Assembly: GCA_947475715.1 (NCBI GenBank) | Contig: CANJNY010000037.1 | Coordinates: forward strand, 1-36,559 | Direction of reading: 5' to 3' | DNA length: 36,559 bases | From: Prolixibacteraceae bacterium | GTDB taxonomy: Bacteria > Bacteroidota > Bacteroidia > Bacteroidales > Prolixibacteraceae | In this document: piece after piece, positions 26,208 through 34,761 of the stretch | Layout: each line of letters opens with the position of its first letter | Numbering within the stretch: the first letter of the stretch is position 1 | The notes under the pieces: model-generated | The model's database searches: none | Seen by the model: the letters and a program-made list of their open reading frames with translations, nothing else | Told to the model about the DNA's origin: nothing | Program-made: the position numbers and the translations under genes

Positions 26208-27701
26208 CTATTCCGGAAAGGAGAGTCGGATTAGTCCTGCTTTTGCCTTATTCTGGTATAGATCACTGTAAGGATTACTATTAGATTTAAAATGGAGTGA
26301 CAAATGGTAGTATTTCTTCGCTTCACTGGGGGAGCCATTAGTTTCCATTAATAAGCCTGCCTGCACCAGTGCTTTTTGGGCAATATAATCTCCAGTGTTT
26401 TTTCCAATTTCAAAAGCTTTTAAGTAGTTGTTCTCTGAATCTTTCACAAGTTTTCTCAACCGCTGACATTCCCCTGCCAGGTAGAAATATCGAACCTTCT
26501 CCCCATCATTCAGTAAGTTCACAGTTGGCATATTGTTAAGTTCTTTCTCCGCGTTTATGAAATATCCACCTTTTACCAGAAATTCCGCGCGCATCAGATT
26601 AAGGTTAGGAAGTTCTGTTTTATCTGCCTCAAAGGCAGCTTCAATATCACGGTTATGAACCTCCCGCCCTTGCTCTTTAACTTGTTCCAGGTATTTTCTG
26701 TATAGAGTGGTATTTCCGGAAATATAGTAAAAACAGGCCAATTCATACAAGTCTGCTTTCAGATAATCTGCTCCTGTTGACTCCTGCAAATATTTCATAA
26801 GCTGCTGATTGGCATCGGGATCAAGTCGCATCATTTTGGCTTTTCCGGTAAGGTAATGAAGCGGTGAAAATGGGATCTCCAGTTTCTCCTCTGCAATATT
26901 GCTCAACAGGTCCAAGGCAGTTTCAGCCTGATTCGCTTCAGCACAAACCGTTGCTGCGATATAATTCATGAGGGTAGCCTCCTTAATAAAATCTTTTTTG
27001 GCCTGAATCATTTTAATGAGTGCCTCTTCCTGATTCATTAGTTTATAGGCGGCCATTGTAAATATAAATGCTTCCTCTTCGTACCCTGATTTTCCTTTGG
27101 CAAATTCAGAATAATCGGAGAGTTTTTTTAATCCGGCTTGCGGATCTCCTTTTATTCCTAATAGTTTTATTCCCCATTGTAATATTTTGGGCATAAAGGA
27201 AACACCAATTTGAATCATGCCGGGGATTTTAATACTCTGTATAAACTCAGGATAGTTTTCAATATTGGTCTCTAGCAGGTTATACCCGCTCAGACACTCA
27301 ATAAGACCTGAAAATTTGCTGTCATATTTCACATGAAGTAAACCGGTGAAAACCTTCGACTCACCGATCAGTAACCGGTATTCAGGATTATTGTCCGGCA
27401 ATTTTTTAAGTTTATCAATGTATTCATTCAAAACCGGCGCCCTTAGTTTGTATTCTGATGTCGAATTGGCGATCATCAGTCTAATCACCTCACTGTATAA
27501 TCTGTAGTAGGTGATATAACCATTCTGAGGATTTTTAACCTCTTCGGCTTTTAGCAGGTTTTCAGCTGAATGGATTCGAAGCTCAAACAGATATTTGTGA
27601 ACCTGTCTGATATTTTGATTGTTATCGTAGGCTGGGTGGCTATTCACTGAGGTGGAAAATATGATCAGGAATAAAAATACTAGAATGGTATACGTTTTCA
27701 T
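26208..27701 (-). CDS. Exported TPR-like helical repeat protein
   Basis: I chose the ATG at 27701, not the more distant one at 27857, because MKTYTILVFLFLIIFSTSVNS is a clean signal peptide and the 52 residues before it are an unlikely extension. The mature protein (about 475 residues) is helical throughout. Paired-helix segments with A/L/Y/G patterns (such as AEFLVKGGYFINAEKELNNM and YLAGECQRL) look like tetratricopeptide or SEL1-type repeats. Probably periplasmic, serving protein-protein contact. No enzyme motif is visible and the specific family is not recognised. It is divergent from the serine hydrolase gene. Confidence 0.75.
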   Translation of the reverse strand: MKTYTILVFLFLIIFSTSVNSHPAYDNNQNIRQVHKYLFELRIHSAENLLKAEEVKNPQNGYITYYRLYSEVIRLMIANSTSEYKLRAPVLNEYIDKLKKLPDNNPEYRLLIGESKVFTGLLHVKYDSKFSGLIECLSGYNLLETNIENYPEFIQSIKIPGMIQIGVSFMPKILQWGIKLLGIKGDPQAGLKKLSDYSEFAKGKSGYEEEAFIFTMAAYKLMNQEEALIKMIQAKKDFIKEATLMNYIAATVCAEANQAETALDLLSNIAEEKLEIPFSPLHYLTGKAKMMRLDPDANQQLMKYLQESTGADYLKADLYELACFYYISGNTTLYRKYLEQVKEQGREVHNRDIEAAFEADKTELPNLNLMRAEFLVKGGYFINAEKELNNMPTVNLLNDGEKVRYFYLAGECQRLRKLVKDSENNYLKAFEIGKNTGDYIAQKALVQAGLLMETNGSPSEAKKYYHLSLHFKSNSNPYSDLYQNKAKAGLIRLSFPE

Positions 27702-27901
27702 CTTTTGAAAATTAGAATGTTTGGCAACTATTCTATTAAACAATGATAATGCTGCCTTTAATATCTTTGTTAAAGTAAAGTTAAATATATTCGAGGATAT
27801 TTTACTGCAAATCTGTTTAGGAGTGGTAAAGGAAAATAAAATAATTAAATTTTCCATTTAGCAATCCTGTGGTTTTCTTAATTCCGGTTTTTATATTTTA
27901 C

Positions 27902-27909
27902 TAAATTTG
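27902..27909 (+). promoter_or_regulatory. Candidate -7 box of the serine hydrolase gene
   Basis: TAAATTTG matches TAnnTTTG and sits 44 bases upstream of the ATG at 27954. A proper -33 TTTG is not seen. Confidence 0.3.
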
Positions 27910-27953
27910 TCTTATTAAATAACACAACAAAATATCACTGCAATTATAATTCC

Positions 27954-29246
27954 ATGAAAAAACTTCTTTTCCTCTTTTTGTCCGGATTAGTCTTGTCACT
28001 TGGTGCCCAGACCAAATCAAATAACTTTTCGCCACCTTTGTCGGAAGCAATTCCGGAAAGTGTCGGATTCTCAGTTGAGCGGTTGGCCCGCGTGGAAACG
28101 ATGTGTTCAGAGGCGGTGGCGTCTGGTGAAGTTCCGGGAATTGTGGCTCTGGTGGCACGAAAAGGGAAAATTGTCTTTTGTAAAGCTTTTGGAAAAGCTG
28201 ACAATCAGAGTAATCGTATTTTAAAGCAGGATGATATTTTCCGTATCGCTTCCCAAAGTAAGGCAATTACTTCGACTGCAGTGCTAATGTTATTGGAGGA
28301 AGGGAAATTTAAACTCGACGATCCGATTTCGAAGTATATTCCTGAATTCAAAAATCCACAGGTTTTAGAAAGCTTTCAAGTCAGTGATACATCTTATGTA
28401 ACCACTGCGGCAAAAGGAGAAATTACGATCCGTCAGCTTTTAAGTCACCTATCGGGTATCGGTTATGGTTTCATCGATAGCGATGAACGTTTTAAGATGA
28501 TTTATAAGAAAGCAGGAGTGACAGATGCCTGGACCACAGAGAAAATAACCATTGGTGAAAGCGTCAAAAAGCTTGCAAAGTTACCCTTGCATAATAATCC
28601 CGGCGAGAAATGGACTTATAGTGAAGGACTTGATGTTTTAGGTTATTTGATTGAGGTGGTTTCAGGAATGTCATTTGACCGGTATCTGAGAACACATCTT
28701 TTTGATCCCCTTGGGATGAATGATACGTGGTTTTATCTCCCGGCAGAAAAGGCTGGAAGGCTTGTATCGGTTCAGCAAAAAGATAAAAATGGTCAATGGG
28801 TTCCTTTCCCGGCTACTTTCTATGATCCCGATTACCCCATTAAGGGAGCTCAAAGCTTCTTCTCCGGCGGTGCAGGATTGTCAAGTACAGCTAAGGACTA
28901 TGCCACATTTTTGCAAATGTATTTGAATGGCGGAGAACTTAATGGGATAAGGATTTTAAGCAGAACAACAGTCCAGATGATTTTAAGCAACCAAACGGGA
29001 ACTCTTTTTGGAGGGACGGACAAATTCTTTGGTCTGGCTTTTTCGGTCGTTACTTCGAAAGGAGAGGAGAAGGGTGATCTTGGCAGTGCCGGCACCTTTG
29101 AATGGGGGGGATATTTTAATACTCAATATTTTGCTGATCCCAAAGAAAAAATCATCGGAATCCTTTTAAAACAGACACAAGGGCCGGTAAACGATAATAC
29201 CGGCTGGAAATTCCGCCAGCTTATAAGCTCTGCTTTAGATGACTGA
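27954..29246 (+). CDS. Beta-lactamase-family (class C/S12) serine hydrolase
   Basis: A 430-residue exported protein with a signal peptide (1-19, ending LGAQ). The penicillin-binding/class C fold is shown by SxxK at S100-QS-K103 (IASQSKAI), a YS-x motif in WTYSEGLDVLG as the second catalytic Tyr, and the WGG in GTFEWGGYFNT in place of KTG. The family includes esterases, D-aminopeptidases and carboxypeptidases; true beta-lactamase activity is not implied. It stands 48 nt before the YbjQ gene on the same strand, with no link in function apparent. Confidence 0.9.
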   Translation: MKKLLFLFLSGLVLSLGAQTKSNNFSPPLSEAIPESVGFSVERLARVETMCSEAVASGEVPGIVALVARKGKIVFCKAFGKADNQSNRILKQDDIFRIASQSKAITSTAVLMLLEEGKFKLDDPISKYIPEFKNPQVLESFQVSDTSYVTTAAKGEITIRQLLSHLSGIGYGFIDSDERFKMIYKKAGVTDAWTTEKITIGESVKKLAKLPLHNNPGEKWTYSEGLDVLGYLIEVVSGMSFDRYLRTHLFDPLGMNDTWFYLPAEKAGRLVSVQQKDKNGQWVPFPATFYDPDYPIKGAQSFFSGGAGLSSTAKDYATFLQMYLNGGELNGIRILSRTTVQMILSNQTGTLFGGTDKFFGLAFSVVTSKGEEKGDLGSAGTFEWGGYFNTQYFADPKEKIIGILLKQTQGPVNDNTGWKFRQLISSALDD

Positions 29247-29294
29247 TCAATAGACGTATATTTTTTAATTGTAATAAACACAGTATTCAATATC

Positions 29295-29633
29295 ATGAGA
29301 AACAACACATTAATTACTACCAGCACCAGTCTTGAAGGTTACCGAATTATTCAACAATTGGGTCTTGTCCGTGGGATAACCGTTCGATCCCGAAGTATTT
29401 TAGGAAATATTGCAGGAGGATTTATGACAATTTTTGGGGGCAGAAGTGCAATTTATACCGAATTATGTGAAAACGCCCGTGAAGAGGCGTTTCAGCTAAT
29501 GATTCAACACGCTACGGAATTAGGTGGCAATGCCATAATCAGCATGAGATATGATGCCAATGAGGTTATGAATGGACTCACAGAAGTCCTTGCGTATGGC
29601 ACCGCGGTGGTGGTCGAGAAAATAAAGAGTTAA
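29295..29633 (+). CDS. YbjQ/UPF0145 family protein
   Basis: A 112-residue cytosolic protein matching the YbjQ family in length and pattern: an N-terminal TTSTSLEGYRI, GLVRGITVRSRS, GGRSAIYTEL, the AREEAF helix, ATELGGNAIISMRYD and a closing AYGTAVVVEK. The family forms pentameric beta-alpha assemblies and is called heavy-metal-binding only by weak annotation. No metal-binding residues stand out here (one Cys only), so function is open. Confidence 0.88.
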   Translation: MRNNTLITTSTSLEGYRIIQQLGLVRGITVRSRSILGNIAGGFMTIFGGRSAIYTELCENAREEAFQLMIQHATELGGNAIISMRYDANEVMNGLTEVLAYGTAVVVEKIKS

Positions 29634-29709
29634 TCAGATTTAAAATAATACTTGTTTTTCAACCAAATTAAAATGGGTTTGTTTAATCTTATCAGGTAGG
29701 GCATTCGCT

Positions 29710-29752
29710 AAATAATAAATATTTGTTTTTATTCGATAAATATTTATTATTT
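29710..29752 (+). promoter_or_regulatory. 15-bp inverted repeat overlapping a promoter
   Basis: Perfect arms AAATAATAAATATTT (29710-29724) and AAATATTTATTATTT (29738-29752) with a 13-nt spacer. They overlap the -33 and -7 elements of the DUF2975 gene promoter, so binding by a dimeric repressor here would block transcription. Confidence 0.5.
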
Positions 29753-29755
29753 TTG
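29722..29755 (+). promoter_or_regulatory. Promoter of the DUF2975-XRE pair
   Basis: TTTG at 29722-29725 and TATTTTTG at 29748-29755 (an exact TAnnTTTG) with a 22-nt gap, slightly long for the Bacteroidota consensus. The ATG follows 27 nt later. Confidence 0.5.
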
Positions 29756-29781
29756 TATCTTAATTTTAAAATTACTTAGTT

Positions 29782-30336
29782 ATGAAAATCAAGATCAGTA
29801 CTGAGCAAATACTTAAAATATTATATATCCTTTCATGGATAATTTTTGTGGGTGTATGCATCGAGGCCGGAGGTTTTATATTTAATGGTTTTTTCACGTT
29901 GTTAATCGACCCAAACGGTGCCAGTAAGTTTTGGACGGAGGTTGATTTGTCGGCTCTTTATAAATTCGATCGTGGCTATTTCTTTGTCGAAATATTACTC
30001 ATGAGTATTGTTGGAGTTTTAAGAGCTTGTCTGTTTTACATAATTCTAAAAATCTTACACGATAAGAAACTGAATATGGCTAGTCCCTTCAGTAGGGAGG
30101 TTGGGAAATTCATATTTAAATTAGCTTATTTGTCGTTAGGAATAGGTCTGTTCTCGTGGTGGGGTGTCCGATATGCTGAGTGGTTTGTCAGCCAAGGGGT
30201 GATCATGCCGGAAATTCACTACCTTCGTCTGGGCGGAGCCGACGTATGGTTGTTTATGAGTGTAATACTTTTTGTTATTGCGTTGATTTTTAAGAGAGGA
30301 ATTGAAATTCAAACTGAAAACGAATTAACCATCTAA
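29782..30336 (+). CDS. DUF2975-type four-helix membrane protein
   Basis: A 184-residue protein with four predicted membrane helices (about 11-35, 66-90, 110-130, 155-172). Length, topology and the gene directly following (an XRE-type regulator, 3-nt gap) match the DUF2975/XRE pairs common in Bacteroidota and Firmicutes. Function of the family is not known; a sensor or modulator partner of the regulator is a guess. Confidence 0.8.
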   Translation: MKIKISTEQILKILYILSWIIFVGVCIEAGGFIFNGFFTLLIDPNGASKFWTEVDLSALYKFDRGYFFVEILLMSIVGVLRACLFYIILKILHDKKLNMASPFSREVGKFIFKLAYLSLGIGLFSWWGVRYAEWFVSQGVIMPEIHYLRLGGADVWLFMSVILFVIALIFKRGIEIQTENELTI

Positions 30337-30339
30337 CCC

Positions 30340-30606
30340 ATGCCAATTATTGTAAACCTTGATGTGATGATGGCAAAACGGAAGATGTCATTGAACGAAC
30401 TTTCTCAAAGAGTTGACTTAACCTTATCCAATCTTTCCATACTAAAGACTGGAAAGGCAAAAGCCATCCGCTTTAGCACACTGAACGCCATCTGTAAAGC
30501 CCTGGTATGCCAACCCGGAGATATTCTCGAGTACGTAAATGATGATAAAAATAGTCGGCCTGCTGCAGAGGTAGGGTTTAACGCAGAGTTAATGATTTCG
30601 GATTAA
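30340..30606 (+). CDS. XRE-family helix-turn-helix regulator (Cro/C1, HTH_26 type)
   Basis: An 88-residue DNA-binding protein. Residues 3-67 form the Cro/C1 helix-turn-helix: VNLDVMMAKRKMSLNELSQRV, then LTLSNLSILKTGKAKAIRFSTLNAI as recognition region, then CKALVCQPGDILEYV. It is short, with a small variable tail and no ligand domain. The start is 3 nt after the DUF2975 stop, indicating coupling. The palindrome over the promoter at 29710-29752 is a natural candidate for self-regulation. Confidence 0.9.
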   Translation: MPIIVNLDVMMAKRKMSLNELSQRVDLTLSNLSILKTGKAKAIRFSTLNAICKALVCQPGDILEYVNDDKNSRPAAEVGFNAELMISD

Positions 30607-30637
30607 ACTTACCGGCAATTTTGGAACCGGTGAGTTT
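30605..30637 (+). terminator. Hairpin terminator after the XRE gene
   Basis: AAACTTACCGG and CCGGTGAGTTT pair over 11 positions (one U-G wobble) around an 11-nt loop, starting at the XRE stop codon. The T-tract is short (TTTG), so strength is uncertain. Confidence 0.5.
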
Positions 30638-30694
30638 GTATGACCTAAATCGTAGTCTTTTTGAAATTGGCATTTTATGGATTACTTTAAATCT

Positions 30695-30702
30695 TAAATT
30701 TG
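30695..30702 (+). promoter_or_regulatory. Candidate -7 box of the broken reductase gene
   Basis: TAAATTTG matches TAnnTTTG and lies 26 bases before the ATG at 30729. This supports 30729 as the original start. No -33 TTTG at normal spacing. Confidence 0.3.
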
Positions 30703-30728
30703 TATTTTATTACTAAGAATAGATTTTT

Positions 30729-31784
30729 ATGATAGATATTGATAAAAATATGCCGGTACTTGTTACAGGCGCTACAGGCTATGTTGCCGGTTGGATTGTG
30801 AAAAAGTTATTGGAAGCGGGGTGAACGGTACATGCTCCGGTCAGAAATCCTGAGAATCTGGAATCTTTAAAGTATTTGAATTCCATTGCCAGCCAAAGCG
30901 CCGGGAAGATCCGTTTCTTCAAGGCCGACCTCCTGATTGATGGGTCTTATGATCAGGCAATGGAAGGTTGTGAGTTGGTCTTTCATACCGCCTCCCCATT
31001 CAAGATAAAAGTAAAAAACCCGCAACGCGATTTGGTCGATCCTGCATTAAATGGTACCCGAAATGTACTCGCGTCGGTTAACCGGACCTCTTCGGTAAAG
31101 CGGGTTGTTTTAACCAGTAGTAGTGTTGCCATTGTAGGTGATTCAGTAGATATTTTGGATTATCCCGGAGGCATTGCCACCGAAGATATCTGGAATCACT
31201 CTTCTTCCTTACACCATCAGTCGTATGCCTACTCCAAAACTTTAGCTGAACGAGCTGCCTGGGAGATAAATAAAGAGCAACAGCGCTGGGACTTAGTGGT
31301 GATCAATCCTTCACTGGTTATTGGTCCGGGGATTAATCCTCATTCGACCTCCGAAAGTTTTAATATTATCCGTCAACTTGGGGATGGGACGGGCAAGATG
31401 GGGACTCCCGAATTTTTTGTGGGAGCTGTTGATGTACGCGATCTTGCAGAGGCCCATTTTAATGCCGGATTTTTCCCTGGTGCGCAAGGAAGGCATATCA
31501 TCTCAGCCAGAGAGGTTTCACTGCTTGAATTGTCTGAGATTCTTCAAAAAAAATATGGAAATCAGTTTCCTTTTCCGAAAAAAAACCTTCCCAAATTTAT
31601 GATTTGGTTATTGGCTCCAATGGCAGGGGTGAAACGTAAAATGGTCCGAAAAAATGTGGGTTACCATTGGTTGGTCGATAATTCCAAAAGTATTCGGGAA
31701 CTTGGGATAAACTATCGTCCGGTTGAAGAGTCAATTACTGACTATTTTCAACAGATGATTGATTTGGGTGTTTTTAAAAAATAA
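30729..31784 (+). pseudogene. NAD-dependent epimerase/reductase (extended SDR) with in-frame TGA
   Basis: From the ATG at 30729 the frame gives [19 protein letters not shown], the Rossmann NAD(P) motif GxxGxxG, then a TGA at 30822-30824 (codon 32, right after LLEAG). The same frame continues with TVHAPVRNPENL and stays open to 31784. The rest (YxxxK in YAYSKTLAE, SLVIGPG, DVRDLAEAHF) is intact and resembles dihydroflavonol-4-reductase-like aldehyde/ketone reductases. A protein started later (TTG at 30876, 302 residues) would lack the cofactor motif. Either a recent nonsense mutation or a sequence error; full length would be 351 residues, normal for the family. Confidence 0.85.
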
Positions 31785-31809
31785 AATTAAATCATTGTAA
31801 TTTTCAGTA

Positions 31810-32889
31810 TTATTTTGTAAGACTTTTTATCAGATCAACTTCTTCCTGTTTATAAGCTCTTCCATCGGTGTGAAATATTTCGTGAAACCATAACTTAGGT
31901 TCCGATCCGTCAGCAATAGGCTCATCCCATGCATATTTGGTATTACTCTTGCCATCAACCAGCCCCCAATTGATTGCTGCAATCTTATTCTTTTTAAGAA
32001 GCGGCATGATTGTACTAAAAAGACTGTTATTGCGGCGGGCCATATATTCAGAACATAAAAGGGGACGATTATATTTTTTCAAGGTGTCAATCGCGGATTG
32101 ATGTTCCTGAATGTCGTCATAGTTGTGGTAGGTAATAACGTCCGAATTTTCAACCTGGAATTTGTTCATTTCCTTGGAACGCATGCTGAAAACTGCTGAA
32201 GTGAGAGGTTGTGAAGGATTTACATCTCTGGCCCAGGTGAAGACTTCCTTCAATAGTTTAAGTGACTGATCTTTATATTCTCCGGGTTCATTATATAAAT
32301 CCCAGAGTAAAATACGCTTGTCATTTTTAAAGGTGGTCATTACATCTTTTACATAGGCCTCTAAAAGAGCTTTTATTTTTGGATCTTTGGCCAACAGATC
32401 TCCCGGATCCTTTACCCAGCCTGAATTGTGCACTCCCGGTTTTGGATCAGGTTGTTTTCCCGGTTTATAGGTTGGATTCCAGCAGTCGTCGAGGAAAACA
32501 AAAATCGTTTTTATCCCATTTTTATCGGCAATAGTCAGATATTCTCTCATCCGGTTTTTAAAACCATCGTGATCTAATTCCCATGCAACATGGTGCAGGT
32601 AAACACGCATGCAATTCATCCCGATCTCTTTTGCCCAGCCAAGTTCCCGTGCAATTGTTTTAGGATCAAAAGTTTCTGCCTGCCACATTTCAAGTTGATT
32701 GATTGCTGTACTTGGGTTGAAATTACACCCCCGTAACCAGGGTTGTTTTTCGTACCAGGATTTCGCTTTTTCAGTACTCCATCGAGGTGCCGGCTTCTCT
32801 TTCTTATTTTGAACTTCACTTTGTGGATTACCATTGGCCATTGCGCAAAAGATCAAAATGATCAATGTGATAAGAGTATTTCTTTTCAT
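31810..32889 (-). CDS. GH5-like (cellulase-family) glycoside hydrolase
   Basis: A 359-residue exported protein with a signal peptide (1-20). A TIM-barrel glycosidase of clan A: RVYLHH (95-100) as the beta-strand 3 region, the acid/base E201 in LYNEPG, and the nucleophile E281 in LLCSEYMAR. A catalytic domain only, with no carbohydrate-binding module. The substrate is a beta-linked glycan (mannan, glucan or xylan are possible); I cannot tell which. No SusC/SusD or other glycan genes lie beside it, so it is not an obvious polysaccharide-utilisation locus. Confidence 0.85.
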   Translation of the reverse strand: MKRNTLITLIILIFCAMANGNPQSEVQNKKEKPAPRWSTEKAKSWYEKQPWLRGCNFNPSTAINQLEMWQAETFDPKTIARELGWAKEIGMNCMRVYLHHVAWELDHDGFKNRMREYLTIADKNGIKTIFVFLDDCWNPTYKPGKQPDPKPGVHNSGWVKDPGDLLAKDPKIKALLEAYVKDVMTTFKNDKRILLWDLYNEPGEYKDQSLKLLKEVFTWARDVNPSQPLTSAVFSMRSKEMNKFQVENSDVITYHNYDDIQEHQSAIDTLKKYNRPLLCSEYMARRNNSLFSTIMPLLKKNKIAAINWGLVDGKSNTKYAWDEPIADGSEPKLWFHEIFHTDGRAYKQEEVDLIKSLTK

Positions 32890-33050
32890 AAATCTGGTTC
32901 GTTTTTAAATTTTCAGTATGTGAATTTAATTAAAATATTCAAACAAGAAGGATTTATGTATTGAGAATTTCGAACATAGCGTAATTCAGCGATTAAACTT
33001 TAATTCTAAAAAAGAAAAATTTTGCCACCAAAGCACAAAAACACAAAAAA

Positions 33051-33083
33051 GGCTCCAAAGATTAGGCTTGTCTTTTTGGAGTC
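33051..33083 (-). terminator. Second hairpin downstream of gnd
   Basis: GGCTCCAAA and TTTGGAGTC pair with one mismatch on the minus strand around a 15-nt loop. On the minus strand the hairpin is followed by TTTTTTGTGTTTTTGTG, a fair U-tract, so it may back up the gnd terminator. Confidence 0.4.
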
Positions 33084-33172
33084 CGTCAGATGAAGAGAGA
33101 TTTATTGGTGATTTAGAGGCATAGTGTTATAATTTTTGATTTGTTGTTCGGCAGTATGATTTAACATTAATA

Positions 33173-33203
33173 AAGGCGCTACAACCAGAGGTTGCAGCGC
33201 CTT
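33173..33203 (-). terminator. Terminator of gnd
   Basis: AAGGCGCT-G-CAACC, loop TCT, GGTTG-T-AGCGCCTT on the minus strand: a 14-bp stem whose only non-Watson-Crick pair is G-U, 20 bases after the gnd stop. The following TATTAATG is T-poor. Confidence 0.7.
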
Positions 33204-33223
33204 GACTTGTATTTCTTGTTATT

Positions 33224-34672
33224 TTAAACAGTATAAGTACTCGATGCGGTATCCCCGCCACGTCCGGTCCAGTTCGTGTGGAAAAACTCTCCGCGTGGTT
33301 TGTCAACCCGTTCGTAGGTATGAGCACCGAAATAATCACGCTGAGCCTGAAGCAGATTGGCTGGTAACCGTTCGCTGCGAAAACCATCAAAGTAGGTTAA
33401 TGCTGTTGCAAGACATGGTGCCGGAACGCCATTGGTTATCGCTGCAGAAACTACCCGTCTCCATCCGGCCTGAGCCTTTTCAATGGTATCTTTAAAATAT
33501 TCATCAAGTAGCAAGTGTTCGAGTTTGGGATTATTATCAAAGGCTTCCTTGATTTTTCCTAAAAAGACCGAACGAATAATACATCCACCTCGCCACATCA
33601 GGGCAATACCACCGTTATTAAGATTCCATTTGTACTCTTTGGCAGCTTCACCCATTAAGTCGTAACCTTGAGCATACGAAATGATTTTGGCGCCAAGTAA
33701 GGCATCTTTCAGGTCGCTGAGGAATTGAACTTGGTCTCCTTTAAAAAGCTTTTCCGGACCGTTGAGGAATTTGGAGGCTTTTACACGAAGATCTTTTTGT
33801 GCAGAGAGGCAACGGGCAAAAACCGATTCTCCAATCAATGTCAGTGGAATTCCCAGATCGAGTGCCGAAACCCCCGTCCATTTACCTGTCCCTTTTTGAC
33901 CGGCAGTATCAAGAATTTTTTCAACGAGCGCTTCACCATTTTCATCGCGGAATCCCAGGATATCACGTGTGATTTCAACTAAATAGCTATCGAGTTCCCC
34001 TTTATTCCATTCAGCAAAAGTATCATGCATTTCGTCTGCACTCATTCCAAGAAGCTCTTTCATCAACTGATAGGCTTCGCAAATAATCTGCATATCGCCA
34101 TATTCGATGCCGTTATGAACCATTTTAACAAAATGGCCGGCACCGTTTTCACCCACCCAATCGCAACAAGGTTCGGTATCTACTTTGGCGGCTACTGCCT
34201 GAAAGATTGTTTTTACGGCAGGCCATGCAGCAGGAGACCCACCCGGCATCATCGACGGACCCAATAGTGCTCCCTCTTCACCACCAGAAACACCCGTTCC
34301 GATATACAAAAGACCTTTGCTTTCAACATAGTTTGTGCGTCGAATGGTATCAGGGAAATGGGAATTCCCTCCATCAATAATAATATCTCCCGGTTCCAGA
34401 TGAGGAATAATCTGCTCGATAAAATCATCAACAGGTGACCCCGCCTTTACAAGCATCATCACTTTACGCGGACGCTCAAGATTAGCACACAGCTCCGCGA
34501 TTGAATGACATCCAATGAAATTTTTACCCGCACCACGTCCGGAAACAAATTTGTCAACCTTGTCGACTGTCCGGTTATAGACTGCAACTGTAAATCCCTT
34601 GCTCTCCATATTAAGAACAAGATTTTCGCCCATTACTGCAAGGCCTATCAGGCCAATGTCTGCTTTTTTCAT
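33224..34672 (-). CDS. gnd: 6-phosphogluconate dehydrogenase, decarboxylating
   Basis: A 482-residue enzyme of the long dimeric class. It converts 6-phosphogluconate to ribulose 5-phosphate with NADP+ in the oxidative pentose phosphate pathway. N-terminal Rossmann motif GLAVMGENLVLNM (10-22), VYNRT (31-35) for NADP, and catalytic residues K183 and E190 in KMVHNGIEYGDMQ at standard numbering. zwf and pgl, often next to gnd in Bacteroidota, do not follow here; a terminator does. pdxB lies 89 nt upstream on the same strand. Confidence 0.97.
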   Translation of the reverse strand: MKKADIGLIGLAVMGENLVLNMESKGFTVAVYNRTVDKVDKFVSGRGAGKNFIGCHSIAELCANLERPRKVMMLVKAGSPVDDFIEQIIPHLEPGDIIIDGGNSHFPDTIRRTNYVESKGLLYIGTGVSGGEEGALLGPSMMPGGSPAAWPAVKTIFQAVAAKVDTEPCCDWVGENGAGHFVKMVHNGIEYGDMQIICEAYQLMKELLGMSADEMHDTFAEWNKGELDSYLVEITRDILGFRDENGEALVEKILDTAGQKGTGKWTGVSALDLGIPLTLIGESVFARCLSAQKDLRVKASKFLNGPEKLFKGDQVQFLSDLKDALLGAKIISYAQGYDLMGEAAKEYKWNLNNGGIALMWRGGCIIRSVFLGKIKEAFDNNPKLEHLLLDEYFKDTIEKAQAGWRRVVSAAITNGVPAPCLATALTYFDGFRSERLPANLLQAQRDYFGAHTYERVDKPRGEFFHTNWTGRGGDTASSTYTV

Positions 34673-34710
34673 TTGTGATATTGTTGTTTATAATGTTTTT
34701 ATCGTTGAAA

Positions 34711-34740
34711 TTTCTATTTATTTCTATTTATTTCTATTTA
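34711..34740 (-). repeat. Three perfect tandem 10-mers upstream of gnd
   Basis: TTTCTATTTA occurs three times in a row, then a degenerate TTTCAAACTA and TTTCTATTCG. The block lies 38-68 bases upstream of the gnd ATG. Period equals about one DNA turn, so it may be an A-tract UP-type element or a slippage-prone site. Confidence 0.7.
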
Positions 34741-34761
34741 TTTCAAACTATTTCTATTCGC

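Larger units (their letters stand above)
32890..33223. other. Intergenic region between GH5-like gene and gnd
   Basis: 334 bases without a gene. It holds the two hairpins listed separately and an A/C-rich run (GCCACCAAAGCACAAAAACA, from about 33024) of a kind I associate with dispersed intergenic sequence in this phylum. The promoter of the GH5-like gene should lie at the left end, but no clear box was found. Confidence 0.4.

Noticed and set aside
27702-27857. N-terminal extension of the TPR-like protein from the ATG at 27857
   Set aside because: The ATG at 27701 opens directly into a good signal peptide; the extension would bury it.
27954-29246. Antibiotic-resistance beta-lactamase
   Set aside because: The S12 family is broad, the third motif is WGG rather than KTG, and there is no resistance context; called only as a serine hydrolase.
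30822-30824. TGA read as selenocysteine
   Set aside because: This reductase family has no selenocysteine at that place, and I see no hairpin of the right form just downstream; mutation or error is simpler.
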